This document shows, in pieces, positions 37,287 to 46,721 of a DNA stretch of 64,000 nucleotides (positions are counted from its first letter, which is position 1; the number at the start of each line of letters is the position of its first letter). The translations under genes were made by a program, and so were the position numbers. Source of the DNA: a virus. The notes beneath the pieces were generated by a model. It did not search any database. It was not told where the DNA came from and saw only the letters and a list, made by a program, of their open reading frames with translations. The stretch spans positions 22,040 through 86,039 of the IMG/VR virus record IMGVR_UViG_3300020420_000721; one strand, 5' to 3'.

Positions 37287-40200
37287 TTATACATCTATGT
37301 AAGTTGAGATAACTTTAACAGTTACATTACCGCCATTTGATGTGTAGAATAGCTGTACGTCATTACCATTCATTGCTACTGTAGCATCACCTAATAGAGC
37401 CGCTCCTGTGTATACAAGTGCATACTCAGTGATGTAGGCTGTTGTTCCATCGTGTACTACTAGAGCTTCACGAGTTTCGTATTCACCTGCACCATTGTCT
37501 ACTTGAATGATGTATTTTGCTGAACGATATGCTGTACCAGAGAAAGTATCAACTGGTGTACCGCCATTAGTTGCTGTTACTGCTGATTGCTGTACATATG
37601 CTTTGATATCTGCAGAAAACTTATCGAATGTTACAGAAGCTGTTTCTAAGTAAGGTACCGCTCCTAACATATGGGAGATAACAACCGCTTGAGAGCCAGT
37701 TGGAATTGGATCAGTAAATGTGATCGTACCCGCTGTACTGTCAATTGAGTAGTGAGTTGTTGGATCCTGTACAACACCGCCTACGAAAACCATCGCCGCG
37801 ACTTGAGTTGTATCAAAGCCTAGTGCGAATGTTTGTGTAGTGCCATCACCATTAATAGTGATACGATTTGCGTTAGCAAATGCAAGGTGTGAAACATCGA
37901 TTAGTTCCATTCCAGTTTCTGCGCCATTTACGGCAAGAACTTTACCTTCTTGACCAGCAAATGTAGTATCTGTGACATCAGTAGCATCTAGTACTGAGTG
38001 GTCTGCATTAACACTGATAACACCTGTTGAGCTGTCGTATGAAGCAACGCCACCACGTGTTGTTGAGTCTACAAGCGAAATAGCCGCTCTTGAACGTGAG
38101 TCTAGGTAGTATAAGTTACCTGCACCCTCAGCAAGATCATCAGACGTAAATGCTGAGATATGTTGTGAGCTTAGGCTTGATGTTAAGTAACCTAGGTTGA
38201 CTGCATCACCCGCAAGTGTTGGAGCCGCCACGTTAGATATGCCATTTGAACCCATGTCAATTGCACCAGCCATTGTACCGCCTGCTTTTTCTAGTCTAGC
38301 CGCAATAGCTGTATCATGAGCCGCATCAGCCGCTTTGTAAGCTGTGTCAACTGCTTTAATAGCAGTATCTAAAGCTTCGTCTGCGTTTGATAGACTTGAT
38401 GCTGTAGCAAGATAGTTTGTTCCTGCTGGTGCAGTATACGTACCATCTGTGCCTAAACCAGCACCAGTTTCGATTGCATTGATTTCGTTTAAGTTTGCAG
38501 TAACGAGACCTGTAAGTGTTGAGTCTGCATTCTGGAACTCTGTAACGATTTCAGTTAATGAATCGAGAGCCGCTGGATCAGTGTTTGAAATGATGTTGTT
38601 GATTGATGCTAGGTTAGTAGCAATATCACCTTCTGCTACTGTAAGTCTTGCGTCAATAGCATCTGCTTCACCATGCATTTCATTAACCGCGCCTGCTAGT
38701 GTAGCTGAAGTTGTATCTAGAGCAGTACCTTCACCTGTGAAAGTTTGTAGAGAATCTACTTCACCTTCAGCAGTTGTTAGTCTTGTATCTAGAGCACCTT
38801 CTGCCGCTATCGCACGGTCATCTGCTGTTTTAAGAGCAGTATCTAGCTTCTTGTCAGCGTCTTTTAGCGAAGTACCTGCTGACAGATAGTTAGTAGTTGC
38901 ATCTGCCGCATATGTACCGTCTGCCGCTAATCCAGCACCAGTTTGTGTTGCTGTAATTTCGCCTTCTGCTGAAGTTAGACGAGTATCAAGTGCACCTTCT
39001 ACGCCTTGAGCACGAGCTGATTCAGCATCGATATTGTTTTGTAAAGTAGTATCAGCATTTCCTCTTGCTGTTGCTTCTGCTGTTACTGCTGAAATTCTAT
39101 CTGCAATTTCAGTTGTAAGATTATCAGCATTCGCTTTAGCTTGAGTATCTAATGCTACTAGACCTGCTTTAACTGTAGCAGTTGTGCCTAAGTAGTTAGA
39201 TGTTGCTGGTGCAGTGTAAGATCCATCTGCGTTTAAGCCGATTGAACTTTCTGCTGTATCGATAGCTTGAGTTAGTACAACGTCTGCCGCTTCGTAATCT
39301 GAGACTATGCCTGCATCAGCCGCTTGGAAAGCAGTTGTTACAGCCGCATCACCAGTTGTGATAGCATTGGCGTTAGTTGCAATAGCTGAGTCAAGTGCTG
39401 TTAGAGCACCCTTCATAGTTGTTGCATCATCTAAGTGGTTTGAACCAGTATGTGCTGAGTATGATCCGTCAGCGTTTAGTCCAAGTGCCGCTTGAGTATT
39501 AGCAACCTCTGTTAAGTTAGCATCTATTTCTCCGTGAATTTCATTGATAGCACCACCAAGTGATGTTGCTGTAGTTGCTAACGGTGTAGAAGCGACATCA
39601 CCAACTAGTGCTTCTAGTGATGAGATATCGCCTTCAACTGCATCCATTTCATTATTTAAAGTTGTAATGGCTGTGCCGTTGTTTGTTATTAGTGTTTGTA
39701 GACTTGAATCCGCCGCCGCAAATGCGTCGCCGATTTCTTTCAACGTATCTAGAGCGCCATCAGCACCTTGAAGGATATCGTCAATTCTTCCTTTTTCAAT
39801 GTTGATGTTACCTTCTGCTGTAGTCATTCTTCCGTCTAATGTTGTAATATTACCAGCATTAGTTAGAATGTCAGCAGTATGTACTGCGTCTGCCGCTGTA
39901 GAACGAGTTACTTCGTTATCAATTTTAGTTTCGATACGAGCTTCTTCGCCTTCTGCACGTGCTTGTTCTGCATCTACATCAGCTTCACGATCTACTATTT
40001 CTGCCGCGATAGCATCTGCATTAACTTTACTTTGCGTATCTAGTTTTTCTGTAGCATCTTTTAAAGATGTTGCAGTTGGTAGATAGTTAGTTGTTGCATT
40101 CGCAACATAAGAACCATCAGCCGCTAGACCTGCGCCTGTTTGAGTATCATCTACTTCACCAGAAAGTGTGTCAATGTTACCTTGTAATGTTAAGTCAGCC

Positions 40201-42341
40201 GCCGCAAATTCAGAACGGATATTTGCTCTGTCTGTTGTTGCTGAAGCGATATCGCCTTCGTTAGTAGTTACTCTGCCTTGTAAAGCAGTCATTTCGCCAT
40301 CAGTAGTTGCGATTTCAGAATCTAAATTATCTTGTACGACTTTAATCGCCGCATCTAATTTATTATCTGCATCAACCATTGATGTTGCTGTTGAAATGTG
40401 GTTAGCAGTAGCTGACGGTGTGTATGAACCATCTGCACCAATACCGAGACCGGTTTGTGTTGCATCTAATTCAGTTTGAATTGCACCTTCTGCCGCTGTA
40501 GCACGAGTTTCCTCTGCATCTACATCTGCTACTCTTGCTGTAGTTTCCGCCGCGATAGCATCTGCATTTGTTTTAGCTTGAGTATCAAGTAATCCTAATG
40601 CCGCTTTTGTTGACGTTGCTGAGTCAATGTAGTTAGATGTTGTGTGAGGAGCATAAGTTCCGTCAGCATTTAAGCCAACAGATGCTTCTACAGTATTTAC
40701 AGCCGCCGCGTTTGCGTTAACTAAACCAGTTAGAGTTGTATCAGCTGTTTGGAATGCTGAAACGATCTCTGCTAGTGAGTCTAGAGCCGCTGGGTCTGTA
40801 TTTGATATAATGTCGTTGATTGACGCTAGGTTAGTTGCAATGTCGCCTTCTGTAGTTGTTAGACGTGTGTCTAATGCATCTACTTCGCCGTGTACTTCAT
40901 TGATAGCACCGCCAATAGTTGTAGCAGTTGTATCTAATGGAGTAGAACCTAAGTCACCAAGTACATCTTCAATAGCTTGGACTTCAGTCTGTAGAGTGTC
41001 AACGTTTCCTTCTTCAGTAGTTAGACGTGTATCTAAATTTCCGTCTGCTACAATACGAGCATCTTCTTCAATTGCTAAAGATGAGTCTAATACTTCAATA
41101 GCACTTTTAAGTGATACTGCCGCACCTACATAAGTTCCTGTAGCAATCGGCATGAATGAGCCGTCGTCTTCTAAGCCTGCGCCTTGCTGTGTTAAATCAA
41201 GTTCGCCTTGAATGTTGCTGTCCGCCGCCGCAAAATCAGTTCTTATTGATGTATCTGCCGCCGCTCTTGCGTTAGTTTCAGTCACCAAGTTAGCCGCAAT
41301 TACGCCTTCTGCTGTTAGTGCTCTTGAAGCTTCGGCATCTACTTCGCCGTGTACTTCGTTTAAGCCAGCTGATAAGTCAGTAGCTGTAGTATCTAGAGCC
41401 GCTGTACCAATCTTGTTAGCGTTTGCTGTAATTGATGTTTGTAGTGTAGTGTCTGCCGCTTTGTATGCAGTATCAACAGCTTTAAGAGCCGTGTCAATTG
41501 CTACAGTTGCGCCATGAAGCGAAGTTGAAGTTGCGATGTAATTGGCTGTGCCAGAAGCAGTATAACTTCCGTCTGCCGCTAAACCTGAACCTACTTGTGT
41601 TGCGTCGAGTTCTGATTGTGTTGCATCTACTTTGCCTTCTATACGTGCTTCTTCGCCAGTTGCACGTGTAGTTTCTGTAGTAATTAATCCAGTGTTTGCT
41701 ATTACAGAAGCTTCTAATGCAGTATCAGCTGTTTGAAAAGATGATACAATTTCTGTTAGCGAGTCAAGTGCCGCTGGATCAACATTGTTAGTTATGAAAT
41801 CAACCTGGTTTTGTAGACTTGTATCAGCCGCCTGGTATGCTGTGTCTACTGCCTTGATTGCCGCGTCAAGTTTACCATCTGCATCAACTAATGAAGTTGC
41901 TGTTGCTAGATAGTTAGTTGTCGCATCTGCAGAGTACGTACCATCTGTACCTAAACCTGCACCTAATTGAGTAGCATCTACTTCACTTGATAACGTATCA
42001 ATGTTACCTTGTAGTGTTGTATCTGCCGCCGCACGATCAGTTGCTTCTGTTGCTACAGCTGAAGCAATATCTGCCGCCACTGCTGTTTGAGCTCTTACGT
42101 CTGTAAAGTATAAGTTAGTTGAACCTTCTCCTAAACTATCGGAATCAAATGATCCAATAAAAGAAGATGCAGTTACTTTACGTAGCCCGCCTGAAGTCGT
42201 ATCGTGTATTAGGAATGAGTCTAGAGATGGCGCTGAGATAGACGCTACAGGTGTTTGGCCAGAAACTGCTGTTACGTCTAGTTTGGTTTCAATCACCGCC
42301 TGGTTGGCCAGGGCTGGTGTTTTTATCTGTCTAAATGCCAT
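37287..42341 (-). CDS. giant repetitive tail fibre protein (1684 aa)
   Basis: The start is the ATG at 42341 (MAFRQIKTPALANQAVIETK), with GGAGAA upstream; the longer frame begins with a TTG inside that site. The protein is a long chain of imperfect repeats. Ten copies of a unit read like TGAGLAADGTYAADATTNYL followed by a Lys/Leu/Asp segment, four copies read like TTATTIGGAINEVHGEVDA, and several read like SNTDPAALDSLTEIV. Two fibre motifs EGSTNLYFTDVRAQT and EGAGNLYYLDSRSRA bracket the shaft. The C-terminal 250 residues include an INGDGTTQTFALGFDTTQV module shared with the 348-residue protein, then a beta-rich head probably used for receptor contact. No S74 domain is present. Confidence 0.83.
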   Translation of the reverse strand: MAFRQIKTPALANQAVIETKLDVTAVSGQTPVASISAPSLDSFLIHDTTSGGLRKVTASSFIGSFDSDSLGEGSTNLYFTDVRAQTAVAADIASAVATEATDRAAADTTLQGNIDTLSSEVDATQLGAGLGTDGTYSADATTNYLATATSLVDADGKLDAAIKAVDTAYQAADTSLQNQVDFITNNVDPAALDSLTEIVSSFQTADTALEASVIANTGLITTETTRATGEEARIEGKVDATQSELDATQVGSGLAADGSYTASGTANYIATSTSLHGATVAIDTALKAVDTAYKAADTTLQTSITANANKIGTAALDTTATDLSAGLNEVHGEVDAEASRALTAEGVIAANLVTETNARAAADTSIRTDFAAADSNIQGELDLTQQGAGLEDDGSFMPIATGTYVGAAVSLKSAIEVLDSSLAIEEDARIVADGNLDTRLTTEEGNVDTLQTEVQAIEDVLGDLGSTPLDTTATTIGGAINEVHGEVDALDTRLTTTEGDIATNLASINDIISNTDPAALDSLAEIVSAFQTADTTLTGLVNANAAAVNTVEASVGLNADGTYAPHTTSNYIDSATSTKAALGLLDTQAKTNADAIAAETTARVADVDAEETRATAAEGAIQTELDATQTGLGIGADGSYTPSATANHISTATSMVDADNKLDAAIKVVQDNLDSEIATTDGEMTALQGRVTTNEGDIASATTDRANIRSEFAAADLTLQGNIDTLSGEVDDTQTGAGLAADGSYVANATTNYLPTATSLKDATEKLDTQSKVNADAIAAEIVDREADVDAEQARAEGEEARIETKIDNEVTRSTAADAVHTADILTNAGNITTLDGRMTTAEGNINIEKGRIDDILQGADGALDTLKEIGDAFAAADSSLQTLITNNGTAITTLNNEMDAVEGDISSLEALVGDVASTPLATTATSLGGAINEIHGEIDANLTEVANTQAALGLNADGSYSAHTGSNHLDDATTMKGALTALDSAIATNANAITTGDAAVTTAFQAADAGIVSDYEAADVVLTQAIDTAESSIGLNADGSYTAPATSNYLGTTATVKAGLVALDTQAKANADNLTTEIADRISAVTAEATARGNADTTLQNNIDAESARAQGVEGALDTRLTSAEGEITATQTGAGLAADGTYAADATTNYLSAGTSLKDADKKLDTALKTADDRAIAAEGALDTRLTTAEGEVDSLQTFTGEGTALDTTSATLAGAVNEMHGEADAIDARLTVAEGDIATNLASINNIISNTDPAALDSLTEIVTEFQNADSTLTGLVTANLNEINAIETGAGLGTDGTYTAPAGTNYLATASSLSNADEALDTAIKAVDTAYKAADAAHDTAIAARLEKAGGTMAGAIDMGSNGISNVAAPTLAGDAVNLGYLTSSLSSQHISAFTSDDLAEGAGNLYYLDSRSRAAISLVDSTTRGGVASYDSSTGVISVNADHSVLDATDVTDTTFAGQEGKVLAVNGAETGMELIDVSHLAFANANRITINGDGTTQTFALGFDTTQVAAMVFVGGVVQDPTTHYSIDSTAGTITFTDPIPTGSQAVVISHMLGAVPYLETASVTFDKFSADIKAYVQQSAVTATNGGTPVDTFSGTAYRSAKYIIQVDNGAGEYETREALVVHDGTTAYITEYALVYTGAALLGDATVAMNGNDVQLFYTSNGGNVTVKVISTYIDV
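38340..41970 (-). repeat. ten-copy repeat array in the giant fibre
   Basis: Ten copies of a unit with the pattern (T/E)xxGLxxDG(S/T)Y...(N/T)(Y/H)(L/I)xxATS, each about 40 residues and separated by variable heptad-like spacers of LDTRLTxAEGxI type. Repeat DNA has drifted, so it is protein-level rather than nucleotide-level identity. Confidence 0.7.
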
Positions 42342-42440
42342 TTTAGATTTCTCCAATCAATATATTGATTGCCCCACTATCTTAGTGGAACGTTTGTCAC
42401 AGAATAGTCGCTATCAAGGAGATAACAGTCTGCGACAATG

Positions 42441-42448
42441 TATTTATT
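42441..42448 (-). promoter_or_regulatory. late promoter AATAAATA of the giant fibre
   Basis: Motif about 100 nt before the ATG at 42341, in the gap after the 348-residue gene. Confidence 0.5.
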
Positions 42449-42479
42449 CAAGATTTATGGGGTTTATGTACTTATGTAA

Positions 42480-43526
42480 TTAAACTGGCAGATATCGAAT
42501 ATCTACCACTGCGTCCTGAGCAGGAGCATTATTGAGAGTTAGTACTGTACCAACTATACTATATTGTTGTGGTGGAATAATAGCACCATCTACTATTACT
42601 AATACACTTTGTTCATTGTGTCCTGGATTAACATCATATGTAACTTGTCCGCCATCACCAGTATATTGGTCACTAGTGTATGTAAAATTTAAGTGTCTTT
42701 CTTCAACACTTCTCAATGGTAGATCAGAAAATGTAGCAAATGGGTATCTATATTTTATAAAAATATCAGTGCCAGAAGGAGGAGTGATCAAAAACTGAAC
42801 TGTATCGTTCTGTAATGTCCACGCCTCCCCTGGTCTTTGCAAAACATCATTCACATAAACGTCTAATGCTTCTGCAGATGCTGGTGTATGATTTAAATCA
42901 TATACCGTCTGCATACCATCACCGGTAAATGCTTGTGATGCAGGGATAGTACCCGCTTGAACTTGAGCTCCGCCGGAACCAGGAGTAAAATTTCCTAGTC
43001 CAACGTTGCCAACATATCTTGCTCCAGCTATATAGATAACTTTGCCGTCCACAACATAAGAGGGAAGCGAATCTCCTATGAAATGTAGAACTCCAGATGC
43101 ATAGTCAAAAAACCACTCATCACTACCAGTACCGTCCGGGAATAAACGTGTACCAGATGTTTGAGGGTCACCAGCACCCGGGTCATCTATATATACTTTT
43201 ACTTGATATGTTGAACCAAATTCAACAGGTATCCAGTCTACTAGACTGGTTTTCCATGTACGTAAAGGTGTTGCAGTATTATCCATAACCGTCTCGACTG
43301 ACGTGCTAAGATAATCTGTATGAACCTGAACATACTCGGAACTTGTTTGTGGCAAAGTTGAAGGAATTTGATCTGCCTGTGTCCAGATCCTATCGCCACG
43401 AATTAGTAATGGAGAACTAATACTTTCGTTACTAGCACTCTTACGATCTTTATCGTCGGTCTTCGTGATACCATAACCTAGCTTTTTCCAAAGATAGTCT
43501 ACTTTTTTTGTATCTTGGATTGCCAT
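42480..43526 (-). CDS. structural protein with two fibre-type beta modules (348 aa)
   Basis: The N-terminus MAIQDTKKVDYLWKKLGYGI is a hallmark I associate with tail or fibre-attachment proteins of marine T4-like phages. The middle (TYQVKVYIDDPGAG, YASGVLHFIGDSLP) is beta-rich. The C-terminal half has two tandem copies of one module: FTGDGMQTVYDLNHTPASAE then LDVYVNDVLQRPGEAW, and YTGDGGQVTYDVNPGHNEQS then VLVIVDGAIIPPQQY. A third copy occurs in the giant fibre encoded next door, suggesting the proteins sit together. Starts 1 nt after the 602-residue gene stop and is probably co-transcribed. Confidence 0.75.
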   Translation of the reverse strand: MAIQDTKKVDYLWKKLGYGITKTDDKDRKSASNESISSPLLIRGDRIWTQADQIPSTLPQTSSEYVQVHTDYLSTSVETVMDNTATPLRTWKTSLVDWIPVEFGSTYQVKVYIDDPGAGDPQTSGTRLFPDGTGSDEWFFDYASGVLHFIGDSLPSYVVDGKVIYIAGARYVGNVGLGNFTPGSGGAQVQAGTIPASQAFTGDGMQTVYDLNHTPASAEALDVYVNDVLQRPGEAWTLQNDTVQFLITPPSGTDIFIKYRYPFATFSDLPLRSVEERHLNFTYTSDQYTGDGGQVTYDVNPGHNEQSVLVIVDGAIIPPQQYSIVGTVLTLNNAPAQDAVVDIRYLPV

Positions 43527-43527
43527 A

Positions 43528-45336
43528 TTATGAAGCCGCCACGAATTTTATTGATGATATACTATCACCACTCTCTAATTTAAACCTAATAACGATCGTG
43601 TTATCTATTGCATTTGAACTAGATTCAGTACCAAATGTTATATTAATTGTTTCATTGTTTACTGTTTGATTTAATGTTGTAGTACCTGCTAGTCCACAAC
43701 CATTTGAACCATTTCCTCCTGCTCCTGTATTTGCTCCTGGAACACCACTTCCTTCATAAGGTAAACTGGTATCTATCCAACCATTAATTGTACTGGTATT
43801 ATCAATAGAAGTGCCAGGTACTCTTACCCAACATCCACTAATTTTACCAGACCATTGCATAGCAAATTTGGAAACAGCTGATCTATTAAATGCGAAATTT
43901 ATATATTGACTACTATCTCTACCAATTATTCCTAAATCAGGACCTACTGGAAGATAGCCAACACTATAATTTGTTGTATCATGTGTCACAACGCCACCAA
44001 CAATAGTGGCATCATGATCATTAAGTGTAGAAGTCTCTCCTACCCAGTTAGTAAATGTTGTTGGTTCAGTAGGATTGTCACCGTCTATTGTTTCAATCCT
44101 TCTGGCATCACCTGAACCAAAACCAACATTTTGAACTAGTACTTTTGTTTCATCTACTGGATAACCACTAGTGACATCGTCATTCATATAAAGAATTCTG
44201 TCAGCAACATCTAAATTAACTGTTGTACTTTGATAACTGTTTGTTACTGATAATCTAGGACCTTTATTAGGAGAACTAATACCTGTACCTGTTTTCACTG
44301 TAGTTTGTAAATTGATTGTAGCTGTGCCGCTACTAACTAGATAATTTCTAGGGAGAGGGGTAGTAATACTTTGAGCTTGATATGTAGTTGATGATAATGT
44401 ATTAACACCACTGCCATTATCATTTCCAGCCGAAGTAATGAATGAATCTGTTGCTGGATAAAAATCACCACTGAGTCTATTAACATCAAAACTTACATCA
44501 AAAATTTGTGAACTTGTATAATGTGGAACTGTGGAACTATAAACTAAACTTTCTGTAGCATCGGGTGATATAGAAACATTAGTTGCCTGTGGTGCACCTG
44601 GATTACTTTGATCACTATACCATATAATTGTATTTGTTTCATTACCTGCGTGTTGAATTTTTATATTGTTCCAACCTTCTGAAACACTGTTAACACCTTG
44701 TCCTCTTACATTATAAACAAAATGAAAACCCAAAGCCTCTCCTGTTATTGTTCCAAAATCTACATTGTTAGAAATAATAAGTTTATCTGTATCAGTTGTT
44801 GTTCCATCATTTATATCTGCTGTCAGTTCTTTTGAAACTGTAGATACATTATTACGTATAACTTCAACTGTACCAGTATCTCCTGGACCAATCTGTGCCA
44901 ATGTGTTTGTATTAAAGTCATTATTTCTTAATACACGTTGAACTGTTTCACCCGGAGTGGCTGATAACCCAGTTCCTGTATGATCTGTTTGTGTAAAATC
45001 TGTAATTCTGTATGATTGTGTTCCTGATACGGATAAAGTTTTTGTTGAAATATCATCAGGACCATCAGGTGTTAGTTTATCTAATGTATTAATAACTGAA
45101 TCTATTCTACCATCAATTAATGTTTGTAATTGTGTAAGATCAAGGTTTAAACTGCCTGTGTTATTATCTACATAATATTTTGTAACTGCGTCTTGATCAT
45201 TAACAGGATCTTGAAGATTGACCACTCTTTTCGTTGATACATCAATATTCTTGTCTGTTGCACCACTGTCAAGTTTTAGATCGCTATCTTCACTAGGCTT
45301 GATTTTATTCTGATTGTGATTTATATTTATTGCCAA
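43528..45336 (-). CDS. fibre/adhesin-type structural protein (602 aa)
   Basis: The N-terminus has the fibre joining pattern TKRVVNLQDPVNDQDAVTKY followed by YVDNNTGS (compare NVTTPVDGTDAANKTYVDD in the S74 fibre). The rest is Ser/Thr/Asn-rich beta sequence with SVSEGWNNIKIQHAG, then a Gly-rich tip GVPGANTGAGGNGSNGCGL near the C-terminus, the kind of loop seen in adhesin tips. It has no S74 domain or enzymatic motif. Probably a fibre or host-recognition protein. Late motif GATAAATA at 45457-45464 lies upstream. Confidence 0.72.
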   Translation of the reverse strand: MAININHNQNKIKPSEDSDLKLDSGATDKNIDVSTKRVVNLQDPVNDQDAVTKYYVDNNTGSLNLDLTQLQTLIDGRIDSVINTLDKLTPDGPDDISTKTLSVSGTQSYRITDFTQTDHTGTGLSATPGETVQRVLRNNDFNTNTLAQIGPGDTGTVEVIRNNVSTVSKELTADINDGTTTDTDKLIISNNVDFGTITGEALGFHFVYNVRGQGVNSVSEGWNNIKIQHAGNETNTIIWYSDQSNPGAPQATNVSISPDATESLVYSSTVPHYTSSQIFDVSFDVNRLSGDFYPATDSFITSAGNDNGSGVNTLSSTTYQAQSITTPLPRNYLVSSGTATINLQTTVKTGTGISSPNKGPRLSVTNSYQSTTVNLDVADRILYMNDDVTSGYPVDETKVLVQNVGFGSGDARRIETIDGDNPTEPTTFTNWVGETSTLNDHDATIVGGVVTHDTTNYSVGYLPVGPDLGIIGRDSSQYINFAFNRSAVSKFAMQWSGKISGCWVRVPGTSIDNTSTINGWIDTSLPYEGSGVPGANTGAGGNGSNGCGLAGTTTLNQTVNNETINITFGTESSSNAIDNTIVIRFKLESGDSISSIKFVAAS

Positions 45337-45456
45337 GTTTCGCTTCCTTACTTGTAGGTTCCGTTTACTCTACATTATACATAGTAAAAAATTTACATAA
45401 AACAATTTTCCCTATTCCCGTGGATATTTGTTTCATGTTTTATATACTGTTAATTA

Positions 45457-45464
45457 TATTTATC
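45457..45464 (-). promoter_or_regulatory. late promoter GATAAATA
   Basis: Late motif about 120 nt before the ATG at 45336, downstream of the capsid terminator. Confidence 0.45.
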
Positions 45465-45487
45465 TTTGTAGTTAATTTTTTCTAGAT

Positions 45488-45520
45488 AAAAAAAGGGCGG
45501 CCCCCGAAAGGACCGCCCAA
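45488..45520 (-). terminator. terminator of the capsid operon
   Basis: GGGCGG pairs with CCGCCC, extended by a few inner G-C pairs, around a short loop and followed by seven T residues, 25 nt past the gp23 stop. It is the strongest-looking terminator here. Confidence 0.9.
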
Positions 45521-45544
45521 ATTAGTGTAACCACTACCTATCTA

Positions 45545-46708
45545 TTATGAGAATGATAGGTTACCAGCATTAACATCGATTTTGCTTAGGTAGTCTGCCG
45601 CATTACCAAGTGATGAAGCCTGGTTTTGTAGCTCTACGTAACCGTAACGTGTCATAAATGACACTGTTGGTTCGAATGTTGCTGGATCTAGTACTGTACC
45701 AGATGACATTAGTGGAATGTATGGGCAATAGAAAGCCGCCGCATCGATTTCACCGTCACCTTTGTAACCTACTAGGATCGGTGTAGAATCATTTGCATAT
45801 TGGTCAACAAATACTCTTAGTGTGTTGTTAAGTGTACCTACAAATTTAGTGTTTGTTGGTGCTTCAAATGGACCTTCTGTAGTACGTGCAAATGCTGAAG
45901 TTGTAGCAGATTGTAGTACTGTTAAGATTGTCGGTGAAACAACAACGTAGTTACCTGCACCACGACGTGTTCTTGCCGCGATTAGGTTAGCTGATCTGTT
46001 GATTAATACTGCTAAAGCCGCGTGTTGGTCTCCAACGAATGTTGCTTGACCTGATACGTTAGCTTGGTCGTATGAGTCAACAGCCGCACCTGCTAGGTTT
46101 CTTAAGCTGTTTAGTACTTCTTGGTCGATTTCAGCTGTAATTTCTTGTGCTAAAGCCTGCATAATTTCTGCTTCTACATCAAGACCGTGCATTGATTGAG
46201 CATCTTGTGCCGCTTCAAATGTCCATCTTGCTGATAGTTTTCTTGTTTTAGCTTCTACAGTCTGTTTTAGAACCTGGATGCTTAATTTACGGCCAGCTTC
46301 TGCTTCTAAGTTTGAAGTTGAAGTTGCTGTGCCTGTTGAAGCATCACCAGCATAGCCTTTTGCAATAGCAAATGGTGAAAGTGCTTCATCACCAGCTGTT
46401 GCTGTGCCTGCTGTTTCTGAGTAACGCACACGTAGAGTGTGAATTTGGCCTACTGGGCCTTGCATAGGCTGAACACCAACAAGTTCGTTTGCAATAACTG
46501 TTGGCATTACACGACGGATAACTGGAAGGATCACTTTGTTAAGTGTCGCAATGTTGCCTGCCATAGTTGAACCGCTTGCCGCGGCTTCTGACAAGTATGA
46601 TTTAGTGTTTTCTAGAACACTCTCCATTACAACCTTCTTGTTGCCTGCCAGACCGTCTGTAAGAGCGTCTTTTGTAACACTCCAGTTTTCAAATAGTTTT
46701 TCTGACAT
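45545..46708 (-). CDS. 23: major capsid protein gp23
   Basis: The HK97-fold major capsid protein of T4-like heads. It starts MSEKLFENWSVTKDALTDGL; IATLNKVILPVIRRVMPTVI, ELVGVQPMQGPVGQIHTLRVRY and RYGYVELQNQASSL are the conserved blocks. At 387 residues it is clearly shorter than T4 gp23 (521). The sequence moves from VRYSETAGTATAGDEALSPF straight to a small Gly/Ser/Thr segment (AGDASTGTATSTSNLEAEAG) and KLSIQVLKQTVEAKTRKLSA, so the T4 insertion domain appears to be lost. It is last in the head operon, followed by a strong terminator. Confidence 0.93.
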   Translation of the reverse strand: MSEKLFENWSVTKDALTDGLAGNKKVVMESVLENTKSYLSEAAASGSTMAGNIATLNKVILPVIRRVMPTVIANELVGVQPMQGPVGQIHTLRVRYSETAGTATAGDEALSPFAIAKGYAGDASTGTATSTSNLEAEAGRKLSIQVLKQTVEAKTRKLSARWTFEAAQDAQSMHGLDVEAEIMQALAQEITAEIDQEVLNSLRNLAGAAVDSYDQANVSGQATFVGDQHAALAVLINRSANLIAARTRRGAGNYVVVSPTILTVLQSATTSAFARTTEGPFEAPTNTKFVGTLNNTLRVFVDQYANDSTPILVGYKGDGEIDAAAFYCPYIPLMSSGTVLDPATFEPTVSFMTRYGYVELQNQASSLGNAADYLSKIDVNAGNLSFS

Positions 46709-46721
46709 GGTATACTCCTTA

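Noticed and set aside
38340-41970. Regular repeats that could suggest a CRISPR array
   Set aside because: Repeats are long, in frame, degenerate at DNA level and encode a fibre shaft; no short identical repeats with unique spacers.
45323-45330. AATAAATA on the minus strand at the start of the 602-residue gene
   Set aside because: It lies inside the first codons (MAININ) and would give RNA lacking the start; a better placed GATAAATA is at 45457-45464.
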